This document shows positions 7,414-14,647 of a stretch of 64,000 nucleotides of DNA, piece after piece; position 1 is the stretch's first letter, and each line of letters begins with the position of its first letter. The notes under the pieces were generated by a model. The model searched no databases. It was not told the origin of the DNA and worked only from the letters and a program-made list of their open reading frames with translations. The position numbers and the translations under genes were made by a program. This DNA is from Hyphomicrobiales bacterium (lineage in GTDB: Bacteria > Pseudomonadota > Alphaproteobacteria > Rhizobiales > Phreatobacteraceae), in the NCBI GenBank assembly GCA_017304475.1, contig JAFKKV010000015.1:165428-229427 (forward strand). The letters run 5' to 3'.

Positions 7414-8511
7414 TCAAGCCGGCTCCTGCTGCGTCGTGCAATGGATGCCGCCACCGCCGGCCGCGATGCCGTCGATGTTCAGCTGGATGACCTCGCGGCC
7501 GGGAAACAGGTCCCCCAGGACGTCGCGGCATCTGGCATCCGCGGCCCGGTCGCCGAATTCCGGGGCGATGACGGCGCCGTTGCAGACGTAGAAATTGATA
7601 TAGCCGGCCGCGAATTCCTTGTTTTCATAACGGCTGCGCACGGTTGACGGGCCCTGCAGCACGACCACCCGCAATTTGCGCCCCTGGGCATCGGTCGATT
7701 GCCGCAGGATCTCCAGGTGCCGCCGGGTCACCGCGTGGTCATAAGATGAGGGATCCGGATCAAGGCCGGCGACGACAACGCCGGGGCTGGTGAAGCGTGC
7801 ATAGAAGTCGGCATGGCCGTCGGTAATGTCCTTGCCGGCTATGCCGGGCAGCCAGATGATTTTCCGCAAGCCCAGCAGGCGCTCCAGTTCCGCCTCGCAG
7901 CGGGCCTTGCTCAGGCCGGGATTGCGGTTGGCGTTGAGCACCGCGCTTTCGGTGATGATCGCCGTGCCTTCGCCATCCACCTCGATGCCGCCGCCTTCCA
8001 GCACCAGCGCGGTCTCGATGAGCGGGGTGCCCACCGTCCGGGCGACGAAAGCGGCGACCTGGGCATCCCTGCCATGGGCCTGCTTCTTGCCCCAGCCGTT
8101 GAAATTGAAGTCGACCGCGCCGGCCCGCCCGGACCGGTCCTTGACGAAGACCGGCCCGGTATCGCGCATCCACAAATCGTCGATCGGCTGGACCACCAGC
8201 GAGACCGAGGGACCGCAGAGCCGCGCCGCGATGTCGCGGTCGGCCGCGCGCACCAGCATCTTCACCGGCTCGTGCGCCGCGATCGTCTTGGCGATGAGCG
8301 CGAGATTGTCCCGCGCCACGGCCAGCAACTGGTTTCCCCAGATGTCGGCGCTCGGCCCGAAGGCCATCCAGGTGGCGGCATGGCGAGCCGCTTCATCGGG
8401 CATGTGCCAGGTGACGCCCTGGGCCCGGCCGGTCGCGGCGAAACCGCCGGCCGCAAGAACGTGCCCCGAGGCCGCAAGGCCCCGCCACAGGATGTCTCGC
8501 CGTGTCATCAT
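7414..8511 (-). CDS. Agmatine deiminase family protein with Tat signal peptide
   Basis: A 365-residue guanidino-group deiminase of the peptidylarginine-deiminase fold, expected to turn agmatine into N-carbamoylputrescine and ammonia. Visible active-site segments are DDLWMRDTGP, LEGGGIEVDGEG, KDITDGHADFYARF (catalytic His/Asp) and the C-terminal GGGGIHCTTQQEP (nucleophilic Cys). The N-terminus is unusual: MMTRRDILWRGLAASG plus a hydrophobic run ending near ATGRAQG looks like a Tat signal, so this copy probably acts in the periplasm. The usual enzyme is cytosolic. It is divergent from a GcvA-like LysR gene, its likely regulator. No N-carbamoylputrescine amidohydrolase gene is adjacent. Confidence 0.9.
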   Translation of the reverse strand: MMTRRDILWRGLAASGHVLAAGGFAATGRAQGVTWHMPDEAARHAATWMAFGPSADIWGNQLLAVARDNLALIAKTIAAHEPVKMLVRAADRDIAARLCGPSVSLVVQPIDDLWMRDTGPVFVKDRSGRAGAVDFNFNGWGKKQAHGRDAQVAAFVARTVGTPLIETALVLEGGGIEVDGEGTAIITESAVLNANRNPGLSKARCEAELERLLGLRKIIWLPGIAGKDITDGHADFYARFTSPGVVVAGLDPDPSSYDHAVTRRHLEILRQSTDAQGRKLRVVVLQGPSTVRSRYENKEFAAGYINFYVCNGAVIAPEFGDRAADARCRDVLGDLFPGREVIQLNIDGIAAGGGGIHCTTQQEPA

Positions 8512-8704
8512 GAAAATCGCCTATGCGAATGGTGGTTACGAGGTGTCCGGGCTGTTTCGGCGCAACCCTGTCGCCGGTCGCGCGCCGATTGATCTCCGGA
8601 TTAAGAATGCGCATCGATCAACGTCGCCGTAGCGACCGTTCTTCGATAAATTGCAAGGTAATGAGCGCGTCTCGCCCTCACAAACGCGAATCCGTCAGGC
8701 GGTT

Positions 8705-8721
8705 GATGAAAAACACTCATG
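8705..8721. promoter_or_regulatory. Candidate LysR operator (T-N11-A dyad)
   Basis: The sequence GATGAAAAACACTCATG contains a dyad (ATGA...TCAT) with T-N11-A spacing at 8707-8719, the LysR-type box. It closely resembles the dyad in front of the other GcvA-like gene (58783-58799). It overlaps the ATG proposed for the LysR gene, so the true start may lie downstream at 8739. Confidence 0.45.
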
Positions 8722-9662
8722 TGAACCCTTATCGAAACATGCCGCCCATGGCGGCGATGGCGGGGTTCGAAGCCGCGGCGCGGCTGTCCAGCTTCTCGCT
8801 GGCCGCGCGGGAGCTGAACATGACGCAGTCGGCGGTCAGCCATCAGGTCCGGGCACTGGAAGAGCATCTCGGCCAGCCCTTGTTCCTGCGCCTCAACCGG
8901 CGGGTCGAGCTCACCGATGCCGGGCGGGACTTCCACAAGACCGTGGTCGCCACGCTGGAAACGCTGCGGCTGGGGGTGCGCCGGCTCGGTTTCTACACCA
9001 AGCCGGGATCGGTCGTGCTGGCCATGCCGCCGGCCTTCGCCACCGGCTGGTACATGCCGCGGCTGGCCCGGCTGAAGGCCGACCATCCGGCGATGGAGCC
9101 GTGGCTGCTGACCACCGAGGAGGAGGTCAATCTGGCGGATTCCGAGGTCGACATTCTCGTGACACGCGGCCGCGCCGACCGGGACGGACTGGTCTCGGTC
9201 ACGCTGTTCAGCGATACGGTCTGGCCCCTATGCGCGCCGGCGCTGCGGGCCACCATGCCCGCGGATCCCGATGCGCGGGCCTTTCTCGATTGCCCGCTGC
9301 TGCATGACGAAACCGAGGACGACTGGCAGAAATGGTTCCAGGCCGGCGGCGTCGACCAGCGCCAAGCCGTCAAGGGTCTGAATTTCTCCGATTCCGGCAT
9401 CATGCTCGACGCCGCCGCGCGCGGCCTCGGCGTCTGTCTCGGCAGCCTCAACCTTGCCTCCGAGCGGCTGGAGCGCGGTGAGCTGGTGCTTTGCGGCGAC
9501 CGCGGCATGGCCTCGGCGAGCCCCTTCGTCCTGGTCGCCCATCCGCGCAATCTGCGCCACGCCGCTGTCAGCGCGCTGTGGGACTGGCTGGTGGCCGAAG
9601 CGAAGCGCCCCGTCCAGGCGTCAGGTGATCAGGGCCTCCTTGCTCCATCGCCGGTGGAATGA
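8706..9662 (+). CDS. LysR family transcriptional regulator, GcvA-like
   Basis: DNA-binding regulator, 318 aa from ATG 8706. The N-terminal winged HTH covers FEAAARLSSFSLAARELNMT followed by QSAVSHQVRALEEHLGQPLF, the GcvA-type pattern. The remainder is a type 2 periplasmic-fold effector domain. It is divergent from the agmatine deiminase gene and probably controls it. The start is uncertain: ATG 8706 has only a weak AGGCGG upstream and lies within the candidate operator, while ATG 8739 (MPPMAAMAG) better fits the usual family N-terminus. An even longer reading from 8523 is unlikely. Confidence 0.88.
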   Translation: MKNTHVNPYRNMPPMAAMAGFEAAARLSSFSLAARELNMTQSAVSHQVRALEEHLGQPLFLRLNRRVELTDAGRDFHKTVVATLETLRLGVRRLGFYTKPGSVVLAMPPAFATGWYMPRLARLKADHPAMEPWLLTTEEEVNLADSEVDILVTRGRADRDGLVSVTLFSDTVWPLCAPALRATMPADPDARAFLDCPLLHDETEDDWQKWFQAGGVDQRQAVKGLNFSDSGIMLDAAARGLGVCLGSLNLASERLERGELVLCGDRGMASASPFVLVAHPRNLRHAAVSALWDWLVAEAKRPVQASGDQGLLAPSPVE

Positions 9663-9670
9663 CACGCGCA

Positions 9671-9693
9671 CGACAGGCAGGCTTTCTGTCGTA
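9671..9693. terminator. Hairpin between two convergent LysR genes
   Basis: Inverted repeat ACGACAG / CTGTCGT with a 9-base loop (GCAGGCTTT). An overlapping outer repeat pairs CGCGCACG (9666-9673) with CGTGCGCG (9706-9713). It fills the gap between the convergent stops at 9662 and 9716 and could stop transcription from both sides. Confidence 0.5.
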
Positions 9694-9715
9694 CCGGCCG
9701 GCAGCGTGCGCGACG

Positions 9716-10585
9716 TCAGGCCGGCAACGATGCGACGAGCGTTCGGAGCGCCAGCACCGACGGCGAAATCTCGCCGTGCCGCCACACCAGGGGCGTCGTG
9801 ATCTCCGCCTGCGCCCTGGCGATCGGATGCCGGAGCACAGGCGTCTCCGGCATGGTGTCCAGCACCGATTCAGGCAGGAGCGCGATGCCGGTGCCGGATG
9901 AGACGCATGCGACGATGGCGTGATAGGAATTCAGTTCCAGCACGCGCAGCGTCGCGAGGCTGTCGCGCCCGAGCCAGCGTTGCAGCACGCGGCGATAGGC
10001 GCAGCCCTCTGGAAACGCGATGACCGAGGCGCCGTCGACGTCGCGAGCGCGCCGGATCGGCGGATGGCCGGAGCTCGATATGACGACCAGCCGCTCGGCG
10101 AAGACCGGAACATGCTCCAGGAGGCGCGCGGGCGGCGGTTCGGCGGTGAAGGCCGCGTCCAATCGGCGGTCGGCGACCTTGTTGACGAGGTCGTCATTGG
10201 TGCCGGTCGTCAGTTCCAGGCGGACGTCCGGATAGCGGTGGTGAAATTCCGCGAGCAGACGCGGCAGCCGGCTCGCGGTCGTGCTTTCCAAGGCTCCGAG
10301 CTTCAGCGTGCCCCGCGGCGTCCCGCCGGAGACGACAGAACGCGCTTCGTCGGAAAGCTGGATGAGCCGCTCTGCATAGCCGAGCAGCACTTCGCCGGCG
10401 GGGGAGAGATGCAGGCGCTGCCGGTCGCGGCGGAACAGCGTCACGCCGAGCGAGATTTCGAGCTGCTGGATCCGCGTCGAGACGCTGGACGGCACGCGGT
10501 GCAATTTGCGCGCGGCTTTGATGATGCCGCCTTCGTCGACGACGCTCTTGAAGACTTTGAGATCGGCGAAGTTCATGGCGGCCAT
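9716..10585 (-). CDS. LysR family transcriptional regulator
   Basis: Regulator of 289 aa. The N-terminal HTH reads FADLKVFKSVVDEGGIIKAA followed by RKLHRVPSSVSTRIQQLE, then a substrate-binding-like domain (LKLGALESTTASRLPRLLAE, VACVSSGTGIALLPESVL). The N-terminal sequence resembles PtrR/YneJ-type regulators. It is divergent from the YbfB-type MFS gene across a 75-base AT-rich gap containing nested dyads, so it likely controls that transporter. An alternative start at ATG 10576 removes three residues. Confidence 0.88.
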   Translation of the reverse strand: MAAMNFADLKVFKSVVDEGGIIKAARKLHRVPSSVSTRIQQLEISLGVTLFRRDRQRLHLSPAGEVLLGYAERLIQLSDEARSVVSGGTPRGTLKLGALESTTASRLPRLLAEFHHRYPDVRLELTTGTNDDLVNKVADRRLDAAFTAEPPPARLLEHVPVFAERLVVISSSGHPPIRRARDVDGASVIAFPEGCAYRRVLQRWLGRDSLATLRVLELNSYHAIVACVSSGTGIALLPESVLDTMPETPVLRHPIARAQAEITTPLVWRHGEISPSVLALRTLVASLPA

Positions 10586-10607
10586 ATATTTTCAAAAGAA
10601 GAACAAA

Positions 10608-10638
10608 ATATTCTCAGTTATTCGATATCGAAGAATAT
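10608..10638. promoter_or_regulatory. Nested dyads in the lysR/MFS divergent promoter region
   Basis: A perfect 12-bp palindrome TTCGATATCGAA (10621-10632) sits inside an outer inverted repeat ATATTCT (10608-10614) / AGAATAT (10632-10638). The region is strongly AT-rich compared with the flanks and is a good candidate for the LysR operator plus promoters for both directions. Confidence 0.55.
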
Positions 10639-10660
10639 CTCATAGGCCTAGTTTGAGGCC

Positions 10661-11848
10661 ATGACCAGCCCATCGACAAAGCCTTCCGCCGCCGTCGCGG
10701 CAACAGTCGGCCTGCTCGCGCTCGCCAGCGCCATGGGGATCGGCCGTTTCTCGCTGACGCCGATCCTGCCCTTGATGCAGCACGACAGGGGGCTGACATT
10801 TGCAGCGGGAGCCTGGCTCGCGACCGGCAATTATCTGGGATATCTCGTCGGCGCGCTGGCCTGCATGGCCTTCGCGCCCCGTCCGGTATCGGCGATCCGC
10901 TGGGGGCTCATTGGCGTCGCGGTCTTCACCGTGGCAATGGGATTGAGCCATTCGCCGCTACTCTGGCTCGCCCTCCGGTTTTTCGCAGGCGCGGCCAGCG
11001 CCCTCGTGCTGGTCGGCGTTTCGGCCTGGGCGATGCCGATCCTCGCGCGCTCCGGCAAGGAGCGCTGGTCCGGATGGGTCTTTGCCGGCGTCGGCATCGG
11101 TATCGCCTTTGCCGGTCTCGTGGGCCTGGCCGCGGGGCTCGACGCATGGGGCTCGGGCGCGACGTGGATCGTCATGGGGGCTGTCGCGGTGGCGCTGGCC
11201 TTGCCGCTGTGGCGGCCACTGGCCAGCGATGGGGTCGTCACGGACAGGACGGAGCCAAAGGCGCAGGCCATGCCGCGCCGGACCCTGGTCGTCGCCGCCT
11301 GTTACGGCCTGTTCGGCTATGGCTACATCATTCCCGCGACCTTCCTGCCGGCCTTGGCCCGCGGATATATCGACGATCCCGCGGTGTTCGGCTGGGTCTG
11401 GCCGGTATTCGGCGCCGCCGCCGCCCTGTCCACCATCGCAGCGGCACGGTTCGGCCAAGGTCTCCCACCCGCGCGCTTGTGGATGGGCGCTCAATGGGTG
11501 CTGGTGGCCGGCCTGCTGGCGCCGGTGATTTCGCTGAACCTCGCGACCTTGCTGATCGCGGCGATCGGTGTCGGCGGCACCTTCATGGTCATCACCATGG
11601 CCGGCATCAAGGAGGTGCTGCGCGTCGGCGGCCCTAAGGCCTCGCGTGGCATCGGCATGATGACCGCCGCCTTTTCCGTCGGCCAGATCGCGGGCCCCCT
11701 GACCGTCAGTGCCTTTGCCGGCTCCGGCAACGCCTTCACGGTGGCGAGCGTCATCGCCGCTCTGGCGTTGGTCGTCGGCAATGTCGTGCTTTGGGCCTCC
11801 GGGCCGCGTCAGGACCGCGGGATGTCTCCGGAGGTCGCGAAGAACTGA
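10661..11848 (+). CDS. YbfB/YjiJ family MFS transporter
   Basis: Inner-membrane carrier, 395 aa, with about 12 hydrophobic segments. The start of the first helix bears the family motif MGIGRFSLTPILPLMQ. A second half begins at ACYGLFGYGYIIPATFLPAL, again typical of YbfB/YjiJ. The substrate is unknown; the family is often described as sugar or aromatic efflux by analogy only. GAGG lies just before ATG 10661. It is divergent from, and probably regulated by, the LysR gene on its left. Confidence 0.88.
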   Translation: MTSPSTKPSAAVAATVGLLALASAMGIGRFSLTPILPLMQHDRGLTFAAGAWLATGNYLGYLVGALACMAFAPRPVSAIRWGLIGVAVFTVAMGLSHSPLLWLALRFFAGAASALVLVGVSAWAMPILARSGKERWSGWVFAGVGIGIAFAGLVGLAAGLDAWGSGATWIVMGAVAVALALPLWRPLASDGVVTDRTEPKAQAMPRRTLVVAACYGLFGYGYIIPATFLPALARGYIDDPAVFGWVWPVFGAAAALSTIAAARFGQGLPPARLWMGAQWVLVAGLLAPVISLNLATLLIAAIGVGGTFMVITMAGIKEVLRVGGPKASRGIGMMTAAFSVGQIAGPLTVSAFAGSGNAFTVASVIAALALVVGNVVLWASGPRQDRGMSPEVAKN

Positions 11849-11886
11849 CCCGGACCGTCGCGCGAACGCCGCGCGCGGCCGGGTCA
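11846..11886. terminator. Bidirectional hairpin containing both stop codons
   Basis: Outer arms TGACCCGG (11846-11853) and CCGGGTCA (11879-11886) pair perfectly, and the interior has CGCGCG runs that extend the stem. The MFS stop codon forms the left end of the stem and the stop codon of the opposing regulator forms the right end. It probably terminates both convergent transcripts. Confidence 0.6.
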
Positions 11887-12870
11887 TTCACCGCAGGCGA
11901 ACCGCTGGCGATAGGCGCTGGGGCTGACGCCGAGCCGCGTGCGAAAATGATGGCGCATGGTGGCGAGCGATCCGAAGCCGCTCGCCGCGGCGATGTCTTC
12001 GAGCGGCGCCGAGAGCTTTCTTTCGAGCATGTCGCGCGCCGCCCGCAGCCTTTCGCCGATCAGCCACTCACCTGGTGTCAGGCCGGTCGATGCCTCGAAG
12101 CGGCGCTGGAATGTGCGCATGCTCATGCCGGCCCGGTCCGCCAGCAGGCGGATCGGCTGGTCTTCGTGCAGCCGCGCGCGCATCCATTCGAGCAGCGGTC
12201 CGAACCGCGCTCCCTCCCGCTCCTGCAGAACCGGCCCTTCGATGAATTGCGCCTGGCCGCCCTCGCGATGGGGCGGAACGACGAGGCGGCGGGCGACGCT
12301 GTTGGCGGCTTCGGCGCCGAAGTCGCCACGCACCACATGCAGGCAGAGATCGATGCCGGCGGCGCTGCCGGCCGCCGTCAGCACCGATCCCTGGTCGATA
12401 TAGAGGACATCGGCGTCCAGGGTGATGTCGGGATAGCGATCGGCGATGGGCCGCACATAACGCCAATGGGTCGTCGCGCGCAGCCCGGCGAGCAGGCCGG
12501 CCGCCGCCAGCACGGCGACGCCGGAGCAGAGCGACATGATGCGGGCGCCGCGGTGATGGGCGGCGCGCAATGCTGCGATCAGCGGCGCGGGAACCGGCGC
12601 GTCGATCGCCCGCCAGCCGGGGACGACGATCAGGTCGGCGGCCTGAAGGATGTCGAGGCCATGACCGACCGAGACCGAAAGGCCGCCGGCCGCGCGGAAC
12701 GGGCCCGGCTCGATGCCTGATACGGCGAAGCGATACCATGTCTCGCCCATTTCAGGCCGCGGCAGGCCGAAAATCTCGTAGGCCACCCCGAATTCGAAGG
12801 TGCAGAGCCCGTCATAGGCGAGCGACACGACCAGGGGCCCGGTGAGGTCAGGAGATGGCGCGTTTGGCAT
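11884..12870 (-). CDS. GlxA/FtrA-type transcriptional regulator (DJ-1/PfpI-like domain plus AraC HTH)
   Basis: A 328-residue two-domain regulator. The N-terminal two-thirds is a glutamine-amidotransferase-like domain (VVSLAYDGLCTFEFGVAYEI, LIVVPGW, and the nucleophile-elbow region MSLCSGVAVLAAAG with its Cys). The C-terminus is an AraC-type double HTH (MSMRTFQRRFEASTGLTPGE, IAAASGFGSLATMRHHFRTR). I chose ATG 12870, where the family's usual sequence begins; an in-frame upstream reading to 13005 would run into the rhodanese gene. It is divergent from the rhodanese gene, a pairing seen in many proteobacteria, and probably controls it. Confidence 0.88.
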   Translation of the reverse strand: MPNAPSPDLTGPLVVSLAYDGLCTFEFGVAYEIFGLPRPEMGETWYRFAVSGIEPGPFRAAGGLSVSVGHGLDILQAADLIVVPGWRAIDAPVPAPLIAALRAAHHRGARIMSLCSGVAVLAAAGLLAGLRATTHWRYVRPIADRYPDITLDADVLYIDQGSVLTAAGSAAGIDLCLHVVRGDFGAEAANSVARRLVVPPHREGGQAQFIEGPVLQEREGARFGPLLEWMRARLHEDQPIRLLADRAGMSMRTFQRRFEASTGLTPGEWLIGERLRAARDMLERKLSAPLEDIAAASGFGSLATMRHHFRTRLGVSPSAYRQRFACGE

Positions 12871-12961
12871 GATCTTGATGCTAAGTGGCGTTGCAGCCAA
12901 TTTCAAGCAAGCCTCTTTCGAGGCAAGGTCGCCATCGGCAACGCCCAAAAGGAGCTTCCGC

Positions 12962-13351
12962 ATGACAAGCCGCGTCAGCGAAATACCGACCGCGTCACCT
13001 GACATCGTCGCCCGGCACTATGGCCAGCGGCTCGCCTTCGAGACCGACTGCTCCGACGTCTTCCTGTCGATGCAATCCGGCGAACCGGATTTCGTCCTGC
13101 TCGATGTGCGTGGCCCGGCGCTGTTCGCGGCCCGCCATATTCCCGGCGCCGTCAATCTCCCGCACGGCAAGATGACCGCCCGCAAGATGGCGGAATGGCC
13201 CGACGATACGCTGTTCGTGGTCTATTGCGCCGGTCCGCATTGCAACGGCACCGACAAGGCCGCCTGGCGACTGGCCCAGCTCGACAAGCGCGTGAAGGTG
13301 ATGATCGGCGGGATGACCGGCTGGGCCGACGAAGATCTTCCCTTCGCGTAA
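12962..13351 (+). CDS. Rhodanese-like domain protein
   Basis: Single-domain sulfurtransferase-like protein of 129 aa. It shows the rhodanese landmarks FVLLDVRGPALFAARHIPGA and the active-site loop VVYCAGPHCNGTDKAA with the candidate catalytic cysteine in VYC, and ends at GGMTGWADEDLPF. It is cytoplasmic, with no signal. AAGGAG lies seven bases before ATG 12962. It is divergent from the GlxA-type regulator. The physiological sulfur donor and acceptor are unknown. Confidence 0.88.
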   Translation: MTSRVSEIPTASPDIVARHYGQRLAFETDCSDVFLSMQSGEPDFVLLDVRGPALFAARHIPGAVNLPHGKMTARKMAEWPDDTLFVVYCAGPHCNGTDKAAWRLAQLDKRVKVMIGGMTGWADEDLPFA

Positions 13352-13390
13352 GGCGCGACGTGGCTCCCGGCCGCTTCCCGGCCCGGGGCC

Positions 13391-14647
13391 TCAGCGTTCC
13401 GCCGTCCGCACGGCTCCGCTGGCCGTGAGTTCGCCGGCCTCGGCCTCGCTCAGGCCGAGTTCCCTCAGGATCTCCAGCGTATGCTCGCCGAAGTCCGGGG
13501 CCGGGCGCGACGGTGTCGGCTGGCTGGCGCTCCAATGCGAGGGCACCTGCATGGTGCGCACGGCGCCCTCGGTCGGATGATCGGCGCGGGCGAAGAAGCC
13601 GACATCGGCGAGATGCGGATCCTCCATGATGGTTTCGAGCGTGTGCATCGGCGCGTGCGGGATATCGGCGGCGCCGAGCAAGGCTTCCCATTCCGCGGTG
13701 CTCCGGGTGAGGAAGATGGCCGCGACCTGTTCCGTGATGGCCGCGATATGGCGGGTGCGGCTGGCATGGCTGGCAAAGCGCGGATCGGAGAGCGCTTCGG
13801 CCTGGCCGGCGATCTCCAGGAAACGGCGCCAGTGCCTGTCGGTATAGATGACGACGCAGAGATAGCCATCGGCCGTGCGATAGGGGCGGCGGTCGCGGGC
13901 GAGCAGCCGCGGATAGCCGCCCCGGTCGAGCGGCGGATCGTAGCTCAGGCCGCCGAGATGGTCGCCCAGCACGAAGCTCGCCATGGTCTCGAACATCGGC
14001 ATGTCGATGCGCTGTCCCTCGCCGGTGCGGTCGCGGTGGCGCAGCGCGCCGAGGATAGCGGTCGCCGCGTGCAGGCCGACGACGCGGTCGGCGATATTGA
14101 CCGGCACGTAGCGCGGCGTCCCGTCGCCGGCCTCCGCGATCAGCGAGGGGATCGTCGCCAATCCCTGGATCAGGTCGTCATAGGCGGGACGGGCGGCATA
14201 ACGGCCGTCCTGGCCGAAGCCGAAAGTGCCGACATAGATGATGCCGGGCCGGACCGCCGCGACGGCGTCATAACCCAACCCCAGCCGTTCCATCGCCTGC
14301 GGCCGGACATTGTAGACCAGCACATCGGCGGTCGCCGCCAGCCGGAGCGCGACGTCCCGGCCGGCGGGCGCCTTGAGGTCGACGGCGATCGAGCGCTTGG
14401 AGCGATTGGCATGCATGAACATGCCGCCCATCGCGCCGCCGCGGCTCGGGCCGACCTGCCGGATGATGTCGCCGTCGGGGCTTTCGAGCTTGATCACGTC
14501 GGCGCCCATGTCGCCGAGGATCGAGGTGGCGTAGGGGCCCATCAGCACGGATGTGAGGTCCAGGATCCGGACGCCCGCGAGCGGCCCCCCGCCACCCTGG
14601 CCGGGGCTCTGCGAAGAAACGGGATCGGTCATGCCGGGATCGGTCAT
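13391..14647 (-). CDS. CaiB/BaiF (class III) CoA-transferase family protein
   Basis: A 418-residue family III CoA-transferase that moves CoA between carboxylic acids, working as an interlocked dimer. Family signatures are GVRILDLTSVLMGPYATSIL, ADVIKLESPDGD, the conserved NRSKRSIAVDLK and YDDLIQG, where Asp157 is the predicted catalytic aspartate. The C-terminal SRPAPDFGEHTLEILRELG is also typical. The start ATG overlaps the stop of the upstream molybdopterin reductase by four bases (ATGA), so the two are co-translated. The substrate is not evident. The partnership with an oxide reductase suggests catabolism of an acid that has or had an S- or N-oxide. Confidence 0.92.
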   Translation of the reverse strand: MTDPGMTDPVSSQSPGQGGGGPLAGVRILDLTSVLMGPYATSILGDMGADVIKLESPDGDIIRQVGPSRGGAMGGMFMHANRSKRSIAVDLKAPAGRDVALRLAATADVLVYNVRPQAMERLGLGYDAVAAVRPGIIYVGTFGFGQDGRYAARPAYDDLIQGLATIPSLIAEAGDGTPRYVPVNIADRVVGLHAATAILGALRHRDRTGEGQRIDMPMFETMASFVLGDHLGGLSYDPPLDRGGYPRLLARDRRPYRTADGYLCVVIYTDRHWRRFLEIAGQAEALSDPRFASHASRTRHIAAITEQVAAIFLTRSTAEWEALLGAADIPHAPMHTLETIMEDPHLADVGFFARADHPTEGAVRTMQVPSHWSASQPTPSRPAPDFGEHTLEILRELGLSEAEAGELTASGAVRTAER

